DNA from: Pseudomonas sp. VD-NE ins
Lineage (GTDB): Bacteria > Pseudomonadota > Gammaproteobacteria > Pseudomonadales > Pseudomonadaceae
DNA length: 64,000 nt
Reading direction: 5' to 3'
Assembly (NCBI RefSeq): GCF_031882575.1
Contig: NZ_CP134772.1
Span: 6,607,001-6,671,000, forward strand
Of this stretch, positions 35,028 to 48,453 are shown piece by piece. Both the position numbers and the translations under genes were made by a program. Each line of letters starts with the position of its first letter. The stretch's first letter is position 1. Below the pieces are notes generated by a model. The model saw only the letters and a program-made list of their open reading frames with translations. It did no database searches and was not told the origin of the DNA.

Positions 35028-36397
35028 CATTTGCCGATACAGAAACTGGAAAAGATCCGTCCCAACAGATCATCAGAGCTGAAAGCCCCGGTGATTTCAC
35101 CCAGCGAATGCTGGGCCTGGCGCAAATCTTCGGCGAGCAACTCTCCAGCGCCAGCCAAGGTCAGCTGGGCCCGGCCGTGTTCCAACGCCGCACTGGCGTG
35201 GCGCAAGGCTTCCAGATGTCGGCGACGTGCGCTGAAGCTACTTTCCGACGTCTGCTCGTAACCCATGCAGGCCTTGAGATGATCGCGCAGCAGATCCAGA
35301 CCTTCACCAGCCGACTTGGCGCTGAGACTGATCGTCACATGCCCGTCTTCGCTGGTTTCCAAAACAATGGCTTCGCCCGTTAGATCGGCCTTGTTGCGGA
35401 TCAACGTAACTTTGGCCGGATCCGGCCGGGTTTCGAGGAATTCAGGCCACAGGGCAAACGGATCCAGTGCTTCCGGAGCGGTTGCATCGACCACCAGCAA
35501 CACTCGATCTGCCTCGCCAATGGCTTTCAACGCGCGTTCAACGCCGATCTTTTCCACATGATCATCGGTATCGCGCAAACCAGCGGTGTCGACAACGTGC
35601 AGCGGCATACCATCAATGTGGATATGTTCGCGCAGGATATCGCGGGTGGTACCGGCAATCTCGGTAACGATCGCCGCTTCACGACCGGCCAACGCATTCA
35701 GCAGGCTGGATTTACCGGCATTCGGACGCCCGGCAATCACCACGGTCATGCCATCACGCAACAACGCGCCCTGCCCGGCTTCGCGCAGCACTGTGGATAA
35801 TTCATCGCGGACTTTGTCGAGCATGCTCAGCACGTGGCCATCGGCGAGGAAGTCGATTTCTTCTTCCGGAAAGTCGATGGCGGCTTCGACGTAGATACGC
35901 AAACCGATCAGTTGCTCGGTCAAGTTATGCACACGCTGGGAAAACGCACCCTGCAGAGAACGCAGAGCATTACGCGCAGCCTGTGCAGAACTTGCCTCGA
36001 TCAGATCGGCAATCGCCTCGGCCTGGGCCAGGTCGAGTTTGTCATTGAGGAACGCGCGCTCGCTGAATTCACCCGGACGCGCCAGACGGCAGCCCAGTTC
36101 CAGGCAGCGCTTGAGCAACATGTCCAGAACGATCGGCCCACCGTGGCCCTGCAGTTCCAGCACATCTTCGCCGGTGAACGAGTTCGGTCCCGGGAAATAC
36201 AGCGCCAGACCTTCATCGAGCACTTGCTGGTCATCACTGAAAAACGGCCCGTAATGGGCGTAACGCGGTTTCAGTTCGCGGCCGCTTATAGCTTTGGCTG
36301 CAACGCTGGCCAGCGGCCCGGAAATACGGACGATGCCCACACCACCACGACCTTGAGCGGTGGCGACAGCGGCGATGGTTTCACGAGGTACGCTCAT
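35027..36397 (-). CDS. mnmE: tRNA modification GTPase MnmE
   Basis: 456-aa GTPase (TrmE), partner of MnmG. It has an N-terminal folate-binding domain, the G-domain P-loop GRPNAGKSS near residue 222, and the C-terminal CIGK whose cysteine is essential. Start set at 36397 ([14 protein letters not shown]), dropping six unsupported residues. It is separated from yidC by a terminator, so it may have its own promoter. Confidence 0.96.
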   Translation of the reverse strand: MSVPRETIAAVATAQGRGGVGIVRISGPLASVAAKAISGRELKPRYAHYGPFFSDDQQVLDEGLALYFPGPNSFTGEDVLELQGHGGPIVLDMLLKRCLELGCRLARPGEFSERAFLNDKLDLAQAEAIADLIEASSAQAARNALRSLQGAFSQRVHNLTEQLIGLRIYVEAAIDFPEEEIDFLADGHVLSMLDKVRDELSTVLREAGQGALLRDGMTVVIAGRPNAGKSSLLNALAGREAAIVTEIAGTTRDILREHIHIDGMPLHVVDTAGLRDTDDHVEKIGVERALKAIGEADRVLLVVDATAPEALDPFALWPEFLETRPDPAKVTLIRNKADLTGEAIVLETSEDGHVTISLSAKSAGEGLDLLRDHLKACMGYEQTSESSFSARRRHLEALRHASAALEHGRAQLTLAGAGELLAEDLRQAQHSLGEITGAFSSDDLLGRIFSSFCIGK

Positions 36398-36428
36398 TAA
36401 CCGGAATCCAGACAAAAATGACAGATAG

Positions 36429-36455
36429 CAAAACGCCCCACTAGGGGGCGTTTTG
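36429..36455 (-). terminator. Terminator after yidC
   Basis: Stem AAAACGCCCC/GGGGCGTTTT with a five-base loop in the yidC-mnmE gap, ending the rpmH-rnpA-yidD-yidC transcript. A perfect DnaA box (36461) lies between it and the yidC stop. Confidence 0.88.
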
Positions 36456-36476
36456 AGTGGTTATCCACAGTGTAAA

Positions 36477-38156
36477 TCAAGCGGCTGCTTTGGTAGCCCG
36501 TTCGATCTTACGCGTGATGTACCACTGTTGGGTGATGGACAGGCAGTTGTTCACAACCCAGTACAGCACCAGACCCGCCGGGAACCACAGGAAGAAGAAG
36601 GTGAAGATGATTGGCATCATTTTCATGACCTTCGCCTGCATCGGATCCGGAGGAGTCGGGTTCAGCTGCTGCTGGATAAACATGGTTGCGCCCATGATGA
36701 TCGGCAGAATGAAGAACGGATCCTTGATCGACAGGTCAGTGATCCACAGCATGAACGGCGCCTGGCGCATTTCCACGCTTTCCAGCAGAACCCAGTACAG
36801 CGAAAGGAAAACCGGCATCTGCACGAGGATCGGCAAGCAGCCGCCCAGTGGATTGATCTTCTCTTTCTTGTACAGCTCCATCATGGCCTGCGACATTTTC
36901 TGCCGGTCATCGCCATGTTGCTCTTTCAGAGCAGCCAGTTTCGGCGCAACGGCACGCATACGCGCCATCGATTTGTAGCTGGCAGCCGACAGAGGGAAGA
37001 AAAGACCCTTGATCAGCATGGTCAGGAAGATGATCGACCAGCCCCAGTTACCGACAATGGCGTGGATGTGTTGCAGCAGCCAGAAGATTGGCTGGGCAAT
37101 GAACCACAGGATGCCGTAGTCGACGGTCAGTTCCAGACCTGGGGACAACTCTTTCAGCACCGCCTGGCTTTTCGGCCCGGCGTACAGCACAGCGCTGGTT
37201 TCAACTTTGGCACCCGGTGCAGCGGTCAATGTCGGACCGGTGTAACCGATGATGTAGTTGCCTTTGCTGTCTTTACGGGTCTGGACGACATTGTTCTCGC
37301 CCTTCGCCGGAATCCACGCGGTCACGAAGTAGTGCTGCAGCCAGGCTACCCAACCACCGGTGACGGTTTCTTTCAGCTGCGCCTTGTCCATGTCCTTCAT
37401 GGACACTTTCTTGTACGGCTCCGAACTTGTCCACAGGGCAGCGCCCAGGTAAGTCGCGGTGCCAGTAGCAGTAGTGGACGAAGGATCAGCGCTGTTGTCG
37501 CGCTTCAACTGAGCAAACATTGCGCCATTCCAGGGCTGAGCGCTCTGGTTATCCACAATGTAGGAAACGGCTACGTCATACAGGCCGCGTTTCAGAGTGA
37601 AACGCTTGATGTAATTGACGCCGTCCTTGCTGAACTTCAGGTCTACGACCAGTTGGTCCTGACCGTCAGCCAGTTGATAAGTCTTTTTCTCCGAGGAGTA
37701 GACCGGACGACCGGCCGGATTTGCATCCGGGCCATTGGTGCCGATCAGACCGCTTTGTGCCAGATAAACTCGTTCACCGCCGTTATCGAACAGCTGGAAC
37801 GGAACATCAGGACGATCCTGACGACGTGGATACAAAGGCAAGGTCAGTTGAGCAACATCACCACCTTGTGGATCGATCGCGAGATCGAGCACGTCGGTTT
37901 TGATCTGGATCAGATCCTTGCTGGCGGCTACCGGCGTTTCGGCAGGTGCACTGGTATCGCTAGCGGCGCGCGGAATATCGTCACTGGCGGCAGCATTATT
38001 GCCAGTGGCGGTGTCCGGCAAACCGGATGTAGTCGTACTGGAAGCAACATTCTGAGTCGGCAGGGCAGCCTGACCATAGTCCTGGTTCCATTTAAGGACC
38101 ATAACGTAGGCCACGATTGCCAGGGCGACGATCAGGATCGTGCGTTTGATATCCAT
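36477..38156 (-). CDS. yidC: Membrane protein insertase YidC
   Basis: 559-aa insertase. An N-terminal signal-anchor (MDIKRTILIVALAIVAYVMVL) is followed by a large periplasmic domain with a low-complexity Ala/Thr/Ser region (about residues 35-80), then five C-terminal helices forming the conserved insertase core (about 340-545). It inserts, among others, the Fo c subunit encoded in this window. Starts two bases after yidD. Confidence 0.96.
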   Translation of the reverse strand: MDIKRTILIVALAIVAYVMVLKWNQDYGQAALPTQNVASSTTTSGLPDTATGNNAAASDDIPRAASDTSAPAETPVAASKDLIQIKTDVLDLAIDPQGGDVAQLTLPLYPRRQDRPDVPFQLFDNGGERVYLAQSGLIGTNGPDANPAGRPVYSSEKKTYQLADGQDQLVVDLKFSKDGVNYIKRFTLKRGLYDVAVSYIVDNQSAQPWNGAMFAQLKRDNSADPSSTTATGTATYLGAALWTSSEPYKKVSMKDMDKAQLKETVTGGWVAWLQHYFVTAWIPAKGENNVVQTRKDSKGNYIIGYTGPTLTAAPGAKVETSAVLYAGPKSQAVLKELSPGLELTVDYGILWFIAQPIFWLLQHIHAIVGNWGWSIIFLTMLIKGLFFPLSAASYKSMARMRAVAPKLAALKEQHGDDRQKMSQAMMELYKKEKINPLGGCLPILVQMPVFLSLYWVLLESVEMRQAPFMLWITDLSIKDPFFILPIIMGATMFIQQQLNPTPPDPMQAKVMKMMPIIFTFFFLWFPAGLVLYWVVNNCLSITQQWYITRKIERATKAAA

Positions 38157-38158
38157 GA

Positions 38159-38404
38159 TTACTCGGCCATCGAAGAAGAACGGGAGGTAGGGATAGGTGG
38201 AACCGGGTCATAACCACCGGGATTCCACGGATGACAGCGACCTAAACGACGAAAGGCCAGCCAGCCACCGCGCAGAAGGCCATGATTTTCAATGGCTTCA
38301 TACGCGTAGCAGGAACAACTGGGGTAGAAACGACAGTGACTGGCCATCAAAGGACTAATGGCATAGCGATAAAACTGGATCGGAACGAGGGCCAGTTTAC
38401 GCAT
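38159..38404 (-). CDS. yidD: Membrane protein insertion efficiency factor YidD
   Basis: 81-aa protein with the conserved cysteine-rich core [16 protein letters not shown] and an amphipathic N-terminus. It assists YidC-dependent insertion. The start overlaps rnpA by eight bases in the standard rpmH-rnpA-yidD-yidC operon. Confidence 0.94.
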   Translation of the reverse strand: MRKLALVPIQFYRYAISPLMASHCRFYPSCSCYAYEAIENHGLLRGGWLAFRRLGRCHPWNPGGYDPVPPIPTSRSSSMAE

Positions 38405-38798
38405 CGGTACTGTCTACCCCTACAGTTTCGGTTTTGACTTCTGGAACTGGCTTGCTGCGTGCCAGACGCTTCCAGAGCTTGCCGAAATGCTGAATCAATT
38501 CGGGGTTTTCTACATCGCCCAGACCTTTGCGCGCGACGATAACGATATCCCAGCCGACCAGTGAATCCTGGTGCAGACGGAACGATTCGCGCATCAAACG
38601 TTTGAGGCGATTGCGCTCAACGGAGAGCTTTACGCTCTTTTTCCCGATAACCAGCCCGAGACGGGGGTGATCAAGATCGTTGTTGCGTGCAAGGAGCAGG
38701 AGATTTTTCCCCGGAACCTTGCCGGTAGGGGAGTCAAAGACTGCCTTGAAATGCCGGGGAGTAAGCAGACGCTTTTCCCGACTGAAGTCCTGACTCAC
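38397..38798 (-). CDS. rnpA: Ribonuclease P protein component
   Basis: 133-aa basic protein that binds the RNase P RNA. The conserved RNR signature is [12 protein letters not shown] (with GLVIGKK upstream). I start at GTG 38798 ([12 protein letters not shown]), matching the usual family N-terminus, 16 bases after rpmH; the GGAG touches the start codon, so translation may rely on coupling to rpmH. The upstream frame extension overlaps rpmH antiparallel codons and is not used. Confidence 0.92.
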   Translation of the reverse strand: MSQDFSREKRLLTPRHFKAVFDSPTGKVPGKNLLLLARNNDLDHPRLGLVIGKKSVKLSVERNRLKRLMRESFRLHQDSLVGWDIVIVARKGLGDVENPELIQHFGKLWKRLARSKPVPEVKTETVGVDSTDA

Positions 38799-38814
38799 CT
38801 CCAGTACCGGATTA

Positions 38815-38949
38815 TCAAACTGCCAGACGCGCACGACCTTTGGCGCGACGACGCGACAGGACTGCGCGGCCGTTCTTGGTAGCCATGCGAGCACGGAAAC
38901 CGTGGGTACGAGCGCGTTTGATAGTGCTTGGTTGGAAAGTACGTTTCAT
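38815..38949 (-). CDS. rpmH: 50S ribosomal protein L34
   Basis: 44-aa very basic protein: begins [18 protein letters not shown] and ends [12 protein letters not shown]. First gene of the operon reading away from oriC1. Length and sequence are typical of L34 and leave no doubt. Confidence 0.97.
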   Translation of the reverse strand: MKRTFQPSTIKRARTHGFRARMATKNGRAVLSRRRAKGRARLAV

Positions 38950-39515
38950 GTCGTGTTACCTGGTTCGTCCACAACGGGCCGGAATGGCCCCCGTTTTAAG
39001 AGACCGGGGATTCTAGAGAAAGCAAGCCTTCAGGTCAATTTCCAACCAACGTTTCCTTATAAATAGATCTCAAGGTGTTCTTTGCCTGATCACCTGTTCG
39101 CCATACATAAAAATAAAGAAGGGAATTATTTAAAGCTTTTCTGTAAAGCTTATAAAAGCTAGACACGCCTTCTTCTGTGGATAAGTGACAGCAGCCCATG
39201 TTTTACCTGCTGTACAGAGAATGACAACTACAGTGGAAAACCGTGTTCAGCCTGTGCTGCGCTGTCGGATAACCTGTGCGTGGAATGGACTGTTATCCAC
39301 AGGCAGGTTATCCACCGAGTTCAACCCCCAGTTGTCCAGTGCCCTTAGGGGCGGTTATCCACAGAGCTTATCCACACACCGTTGGTCGCCTTTTTCTGAT
39401 TTAACGCATTGATAAATCATGGTCACCGGGCAACCTGCATGTGGATAAGTGGACGGCTCGCCGCTACAATGGCCGCTTGTTTTTGCCTCACCGGCTTTCA
39501 ACTTAGGGGATATCC
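38950..39515. other. oriC1: replication origin between rpmH and dnaA
   Basis: The 566-base gap holds five perfect DnaA boxes (39176, 39293, 39355, 39368, 39440) and a one-mismatch box (TTATCCACC, 39308). An AT-rich stretch at 39107-39165 precedes the boxes and is the likely unwinding element. The rpmH-dnaA location is that of the established Pseudomonas origin. The divergent rpmH and dnaA promoters must lie here as well; I did not assign them. AGGGGAT at 39505-39511 is the dnaA ribosome-binding site. Confidence 0.92.
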
Positions 39516-41045
39516 GTGTCAGTGGAACTTTGGCAGCAGTGCGTGGAGCTTTTGCGCGAGGAGCTGCCTGCCCAACAATTCAACACCTGGATCCGTCCAC
39601 TACAGGTCGAAGCCGAAGGCGACGAGTTGCGCGTCTACGCACCGAACCGTTTTGTGCTGGACTGGGTCAACGAAAAGTACCTGGGCCGCGTCCTTGAACT
39701 GCTGGATGAGCACGGCAACGGCATGGCGCCTGCGCTTTCCTTATTAATAGGCAGCAAACGCAGTTCCGCTCCGCGTGCCGCGCCGAACGCTCCGCTTGCA
39801 GCCGCGCAGGTTTCCCAGCAGGCCCAGGCAAATGCCACGCCTGTGAGTACGCCGGCACCCACCCAGACGTCAGCACCGGCAGCCAAGCGTTCGACGCAGA
39901 AAAGCCCCGAGGTCAGCGATGAGCCGTCTCGCGACAGTTTCGACCCGATGTCCGGCGCTGCTTCGCAACAGGCCCCGGTCCGCGCTGAACAGCGCACCGT
40001 GCAGGTCGAAGGTGCGCTCAAGCACACCAGTTACCTGAACCGCACCTTCACCTTTGAAAACTTCGTCGAAGGTAAATCCAACCAGCTCGCCCGCGCGGCG
40101 GCCTGGCAAGTGGCGGACAACCCCAAGCACGGCTACAACCCACTCTTCCTTTATGGTGGTGTTGGTCTGGGTAAGACTCACTTGATGCACGCGGTGGGTA
40201 ACCATCTATTAAAGAAGAACCCGAATGCCAAGGTCGTGTACCTGCATTCCGAGCGTTTCGTGGCCGACATGGTCAAGGCACTGCAGCTGAACGCAATCAA
40301 CGAGTTCAAGCGTTTCTACCGTTCGGTGGATGCCCTGTTGATCGACGACATTCAGTTCTTCGCCCGCAAAGAGCGCTCGCAGGAAGAGTTTTTCCACACC
40401 TTCAACGCCCTGCTTGAAGGTGGCCAGCAGGTCATTCTCACCAGTGACCGCTACCCGAAAGAAATCGAAGGCCTTGAAGAGCGCCTCAAATCCCGCTTCG
40501 GCTGGGGCCTGACGGTTGCCGTCGAGCCGCCGGAACTGGAAACCCGTGTGGCGATCTTGATGAAGAAGGCCGACCAGGCCAAAGTCGAGTTGCCGCATGA
40601 CGCTGCGTTCTTCATCGCCCAACGCATTCGCTCCAACGTCCGTGAGCTGGAAGGCGCGCTCAAGCGCGTGATCGCCCACTCGCACTTCATGGGCCGCGAC
40701 ATCACCATCGAGCTGATTCGCGAATCCCTGAAAGACCTGTTGGCGCTGCAAGACAAACTGGTCTCTGTGGATAACATTCAGCGCACCGTCGCCGAGTACT
40801 ACAAGATCAAGATCTCGGATCTGCTGTCCAAGCGCCGTTCGCGCTCGGTGGCGCGTCCGCGTCAAGTGGCCATGGCCTTGTCCAAGGAACTGACCAACCA
40901 CAGCCTGCCGGAAATCGGCGATGTGTTTGGCGGTCGCGACCACACGACCGTGTTGCACGCCTGCCGCAAGATCAACGAACTTAAGGAATCCGACGCGGAC
41001 ATCCGCGAGGACTACAAGAACCTGCTGCGTACACTGACCACTTGA
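39516..41045 (+). CDS. dnaA: Chromosomal replication initiator DnaA
   Basis: 509-aa initiator. Domain I is at residues 1-90 ([17 protein letters not shown]), followed by a Ser/Ala/Thr-rich linker (about 95-160). The AAA+ domain has Walker [11 protein letters not shown] near 214 and Walker B LLIDDIQF. Domain IV carries the DnaA-box-binding signature [15 protein letters not shown]. Start is GTG with a strong AGGGGAT. A perfect DnaA box (40766) is inside the coding sequence, coding SVDN. Confidence 0.98.
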   Translation: MSVELWQQCVELLREELPAQQFNTWIRPLQVEAEGDELRVYAPNRFVLDWVNEKYLGRVLELLDEHGNGMAPALSLLIGSKRSSAPRAAPNAPLAAAQVSQQAQANATPVSTPAPTQTSAPAAKRSTQKSPEVSDEPSRDSFDPMSGAASQQAPVRAEQRTVQVEGALKHTSYLNRTFTFENFVEGKSNQLARAAAWQVADNPKHGYNPLFLYGGVGLGKTHLMHAVGNHLLKKNPNAKVVYLHSERFVADMVKALQLNAINEFKRFYRSVDALLIDDIQFFARKERSQEEFFHTFNALLEGGQQVILTSDRYPKEIEGLEERLKSRFGWGLTVAVEPPELETRVAILMKKADQAKVELPHDAAFFIAQRIRSNVRELEGALKRVIAHSHFMGRDITIELIRESLKDLLALQDKLVSVDNIQRTVAEYYKIKISDLLSKRRSRSVARPRQVAMALSKELTNHSLPEIGDVFGGRDHTTVLHACRKINELKESDADIREDYKNLLRTLTT

Positions 41046-41084
41046 TGAACACCAGCGCAGCTTATTAAGGCAAGGGACTAGACC

Positions 41085-42188
41085 ATGCATTTCACCATTC
41101 AACGCGAAGCCCTGTTGAAACCCCTGCAACTGGTCGCAGGCGTTGTCGAGCGCCGACAGACCTTGCCGGTACTCTCCAACGTGCTGCTGGTTGTCGAAGG
41201 CCAGCAACTGTCGCTGACCGGTACCGACCTGGAAGTCGAGCTGGTCGGTCGTGTGCAACTTGAAGAGCCGGCTGAAACAGGTTCCATCACCGTGCCTGCG
41301 CGCAAGTTGATGGATATCTGCAAAAGCCTGCCCAACGACGCGCTGATCGACATCAAGGTCGATGAGCAGAAGCTGGTCGTGAAGGCTGGCCGTAGCCGCT
41401 TCACCCTGTCGACGCTGCCGGCCAACGATTTCCCGACCGTTGAAGAAGGTCCTGGCTCGCTGACCTGCAGCCTCGAGCAAAGCAAACTGCGTCGCCTGAT
41501 CGAACGTACCAGTTTCGCCATGGCTCAGCAGGACGTGCGTTATTACCTCAACGGTATGCTGCTGGAAGTATCCGAAGGCATCATCCGCGCTGTGGCTACC
41601 GACGGTCACCGTCTGGCCATGTGCTCGATGAAAGCCGATATCGGCCAGCCTGATCGCCATCAGGTGATCGTGCCGCGCAAAGGTATCCTTGAACTGGCAC
41701 GTCTGCTCACCGAGCCGGACGGCAACGTCAGCATTGTATTGGGTCAGCACCACATCCGTGCGACCACTGGCGAGTTCACGTTCACCTCGAAACTGGTCGA
41801 CGGCAAATTCCCGGACTACGAGCGCGTTCTGCCGAAGGGCGGCGACAAGCTGGTATTGGGCGATCGTCAGGCCCTGCGTGAAGCGTTCAGCCGTACCGCG
41901 ATCCTGTCCAACGAGAAGTACCGTGGTATCCGTCTGCAACTGGCCAGCGGTCAGTTGAAGATCCAGGCCAACAACCCGGAGCAGGAAGAAGCGGAAGAAG
42001 AAGTCGGCGTTGAATACAACGGCGGCTCCCTGGAAATCGGCTTCAACGTGAGCTACTTGCTCGACGTGTTGGGCGTGATGACCACCGAGCAGGTTCGTCT
42101 GATCCTGTCCGACTCCAACAGCAGTGCGCTGGTGCAAGAGTCCGACAACGACGATTCGGCTTACGTTGTCATGCCGATGCGTCTGTAA
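41085..42188 (+). CDS. dnaN: DNA polymerase III beta sliding clamp
   Basis: 367-aa clamp, MHFTIQREALLKPLQL, ending with the typical VMPMRL tail that forms part of the partner-binding pocket. Three similar domains are visible by length. Located 39 bases after dnaA, and followed closely by recF, in the conserved dnaA-dnaN-recF-gyrB order. Confidence 0.98.
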   Translation: MHFTIQREALLKPLQLVAGVVERRQTLPVLSNVLLVVEGQQLSLTGTDLEVELVGRVQLEEPAETGSITVPARKLMDICKSLPNDALIDIKVDEQKLVVKAGRSRFTLSTLPANDFPTVEEGPGSLTCSLEQSKLRRLIERTSFAMAQQDVRYYLNGMLLEVSEGIIRAVATDGHRLAMCSMKADIGQPDRHQVIVPRKGILELARLLTEPDGNVSIVLGQHHIRATTGEFTFTSKLVDGKFPDYERVLPKGGDKLVLGDRQALREAFSRTAILSNEKYRGIRLQLASGQLKIQANNPEQEEAEEEVGVEYNGGSLEIGFNVSYLLDVLGVMTTEQVRLILSDSNSSALVQESDNDDSAYVVMPMRL

Positions 42189-42202
42189 TCAGCTGACCCT
42201 GG

Positions 42203-45729
<3,527 letters not shown>

Positions 45730-45747
45730 TCCCGGTTTGCGTCAAAC

Positions 45748-45778
45748 AAAAGGCCAACGCATTGCGTTGGCCTTTTTA
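45748..45778 (+). terminator. gyrB terminator
   Basis: A stem of up to 14 bases (AAAAGGCCAACGCA and its complement), loop closed by TTG bases, followed by T-run, starting 19 bases after the gyrB stop. Confidence 0.93.
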
Positions 45779-45787
45779 TTGGCAGAT

Positions 45788-45857
45788 CAAAAGATCGCAG
45801 CCTACGGCAGCTCCTACAGAGATTGGTGTAGGAGCTGCCGTAGGCTGCGATCTTTTG
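45788..45857. repeat. REP hairpin, perfect 31-base inverted repeat
   Basis: Two copies of the GTAGGAGCTGCCG family facing each other with arms 45788-45818 and 45827-45857, identical over 31 bases, and the 8-base loop GAGATTGG. It fills the space between the gyrB terminator and the stop of the convergent response-regulator gene. The perfect match suggests recent insertion or gene conversion. Confidence 0.93.
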
Positions 45858-45863
45858 CTCTTT

Positions 45864-46583
45864 TTACTCGGATGCTGCAGACACACTCTCCAACCGATAC
45901 CCATACCCATAAATCGTCAGCAACTGCCAACCCCGATCCGCCGTCAGCCCCAGCTTGTTACGTAGCCGATAGATATGCGTATCCAACGGCCGCGACGAAG
46001 CCATCTCCTCATGCGGCCAAAACCGTTCATACAGATAATCCCGCGACAACGGTCGACCCAGATTGCTGAACAAACACCGCGCCAGTCGATACTCGCGCTC
46101 AGTCATGACAATCGGCTTTCCCTCGCGAGTGACAGTCAGTTCGGCATCATCAAACGTCAGATCATTAAAGCTCAGCACTTCCGTCGCAGCCGCGCGTTGC
46201 TGGCTATGCCGACGCAGCACCGCCGCCACCCGCGCCTTCAACTCATTCGGCCGAAACGGCTTGCTCACGTAATCATCGGCCCCGGCATTCAACGCCTGAA
46301 CGATATCGCTCTCGCCATCGCGACTGGTGAGCATGATCGCGGCCGGAGGCGCTTCCATGTGTTCGCGGGTCCAGCGCAACAGGGCCAGACCCGTGAGGTC
46401 GGGCAGTTGCCAGTCGAGGATCAGCAGGTCGAAGGTTTCCCGGCGTAGCTGTCGCAGCAGGTCTTCACCACGCTCGAAGCTGTGCAGCGACCACGGCTGT
46501 TCGCCGGCGTCGGCCATTTGCTGCAGGGTTTGCTCGACCCGGCGCAGTTCGGCGGGTTCGTCGTCCAGTATCGCAACGCGCAT
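45864..46583 (-). CDS. OmpR-type response regulator
   Basis: 239-aa two-component regulator. The receiver domain has the acidic pair Asp7/Asp8 (LDDEP), phospho-acceptor Asp57 (LILDWQLPD) and the conserved Lys in SKPFR; a winged-helix effector follows from about residue 135 (LTVTREGKPIVMTEREYRLARCLF). Start set at MRVAILDDEP (46583). Divergent from the histidine kinase gene, with which it forms the likely pair. Stimulus and targets unknown. Confidence 0.92.
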   Translation of the reverse strand: MRVAILDDEPAELRRVEQTLQQMADAGEQPWSLHSFERGEDLLRQLRRETFDLLILDWQLPDLTGLALLRWTREHMEAPPAAIMLTSRDGESDIVQALNAGADDYVSKPFRPNELKARVAAVLRRHSQQRAAATEVLSFNDLTFDDAELTVTREGKPIVMTEREYRLARCLFSNLGRPLSRDYLYERFWPHEEMASSRPLDTHIYRLRNKLGLTADRGWQLLTIYGYGYRLESVSAASE

Positions 46584-46752
46584 ACGCGGTGGTTCCTTGT
46601 TGCTTGGGCAGTTGGGCGTCAACCATAGTCGCTTGGTCATCACCTTGAAAGTAAGCGGCCCGCCGTTGGTCGACGTCCGCTATGATTCTTCGGGTCTACG
46701 TCTCAGACCTGTGGCCCATGAAACCATTCACACTGCCCTGCCCTTTTTCCCC

Positions 46753-48285
46753 ATGAACAACCAGCGTCGGCGTGAAAGCCGTGAACCGAGCCAGGTGCAG
46801 CGATTGTTTCGCCAGTTGGTGCGCGAGTGGTTGTGGATAAGTCTAGTGCTGTTGCCGCTGACTGCGCTGTTGTCTTATCGCGCGCAGGTCAATTTGCACG
46901 ATGCATCTCCCGCCATGGGCGCCTTGTTGTCGGTCGCCTTGGTGGCCGGCAGTCTTGGCCTGCTGTTGTGGCGTCCGCGCTGGGCGCTCTGGGTCACATT
47001 GATCGGCATGGCGTGCGCGCTGCTGGCCAGTGCAGGCTTAGCGGAAATACGCCGTTGGTGGTCGCCGACGCCAGCAGTGCTGGGGATGTTGTTCGGTTAC
47101 CTGATCTGGAACTGGCGGCGCCTGAGTGTGGTGCTGACCTATTTCGGTTGGGAGTTGGCCCGGTTAGACAGCGAGCCGAAAGTTTTTCCCGAGCGCCGTC
47201 GTTCGCAATTCACCGGCGCTGATCGTTTGCAGGGCCAGATCATGGCGCTCGAACAAGCCATGAGCCGTACCCGCGATACCCGGCGCTTTATTGCAGACGG
47301 TCTGGAGTACTTGCCCGTCGCCACACTGATCAGCGATCCCAAGGGCCAGATCCTGCTGGGCAATCGCAAGGCTCGCCAGCTATTCGATCACAACCTGGTG
47401 GGGGACGACGTCCTCGATCAGCTGGCCAGCCTGGGTTACCCGGAGTTGTCCACAGAGTTGCGGCCGTCACTGTCGGCCATACCGCTGTTGGAGTTCCGCG
47501 ATCACAAGGAACGCAGCCTGCGCCTGGAACGTGCCGCCCTGCTGCCGGTGGACGGAGACACGCCGATTGGCTGGCTGCTCAGCCTCACCGATCTCAGCGC
47601 CGAACGTGCCGCCGAGGAACAGCGCGGGGTATTGCTGCGTTTTCTTTCCCACGACCTGCGTGCCCCGCATTCGGCGATCCTCGCTTTGCTGGATGTGCAT
47701 CGCCATCAGGCCGGGGCCGATGCGCCGTTGTTCGAACAAATCGAACGCCAGGTACGTCGCGCGCTGGATCTGACTGACGGATTTGTTCTGCTGGCGCGGG
47801 CCGAATCCGAGGCTTACCAATTTCAGCCGACGCTGTTCGCGATGCTGGTACTGGATGTGCTGGATCAAGCGTTGCCCATCGCCCAGCAGAAACGTATCGA
47901 GCTGCTGCATGACATGGATGAAGAGTCGCAGGAGCGTCTGATCAATGCCGACCAAGGCTTGCTGACCCGCGCGCTGTTCAACCTGCTGGAGAACGCGATC
48001 AAGTACAGCCCGGCAGATACCACTATTACCCTGCGCGTCTGTTGCCGCGAGGAATGGTTGCACTGTGAATTGATCGATCAAGGCAAGGGCATCGCCGCCG
48101 ATGAATTGCCCGACCTGTTCAGCCAATACCGACGTTTTTCTTCCGCGCAGGGCATCGACGGCGTGGGCCTAGGCTTGTCGATGGTCAAAGCGGTAGTCGA
48201 TCACCACGGCGGCAAAATCGAATGCCGCAGCGTGGTTGATCAAGGCACCACCTTCCTGCTTGAGTTACCGCTAGTCCCAGACTGA
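46753..48285 (+). CDS. Membrane sensor histidine kinase
   Basis: 510-aa kinase. Up to four membrane helices are seen in the first 125 residues (SLVLLPLTALLSYRA, MGALLSVALVAG, WALWVTLIGMACALLAS, VLGMLFGYLIW), with no large periplasmic sensor, so it probably senses within or near the membrane. A PAS-like stretch precedes the HisKA box with His300 (FLSHDLRAPHS); the ATPase has the N box LLENAIKYS and GLGLSMVKAVVDHHGG. ATG 46753 is weakly supported; a GTG at 46711 is in frame. A 12-codon frame (46718-46756) ends with a four-base overlap at the ATG. Confidence 0.88.
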   Translation: MNNQRRRESREPSQVQRLFRQLVREWLWISLVLLPLTALLSYRAQVNLHDASPAMGALLSVALVAGSLGLLLWRPRWALWVTLIGMACALLASAGLAEIRRWWSPTPAVLGMLFGYLIWNWRRLSVVLTYFGWELARLDSEPKVFPERRRSQFTGADRLQGQIMALEQAMSRTRDTRRFIADGLEYLPVATLISDPKGQILLGNRKARQLFDHNLVGDDVLDQLASLGYPELSTELRPSLSAIPLLEFRDHKERSLRLERAALLPVDGDTPIGWLLSLTDLSAERAAEEQRGVLLRFLSHDLRAPHSAILALLDVHRHQAGADAPLFEQIERQVRRALDLTDGFVLLARAESEAYQFQPTLFAMLVLDVLDQALPIAQQKRIELLHDMDEESQERLINADQGLLTRALFNLLENAIKYSPADTTITLRVCCREEWLHCELIDQGKGIAADELPDLFSQYRRFSSAQGIDGVGLGLSMVKAVVDHHGGKIECRSVVDQGTTFLLELPLVPD

Positions 48286-48293
48286 TCATGCAC

Positions 48294-48323
48294 AAAAAAA
48301 CCGGCTATATCAGCCGGTTTTTT
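48294..48323. terminator. Terminator after the histidine kinase gene
   Basis: Stem AAACCGGCT/AGCCGGTTT with flanking A-run and T-run. It can serve both the kinase transcript and, from the other side, plsC read-out. Confidence 0.9.
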
Positions 48324-48453
48324 TACTTCCGAAAAAAACTTATGCACCTTTTACGGTGTTTTATGAGCTTGAGAAATATATAAGTAAATCAATCACTTAA
48401 TTAGAGTATTCAAGCCTTTTCAACAAAACCGTACACAGGTTATCCACAAAAAT

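Noticed and set aside
40209..42137. Minus-strand open frame (642 codons) across dnaA and dnaN
   Set aside because: Antisense shadow of two essential genes; no domain signatures.
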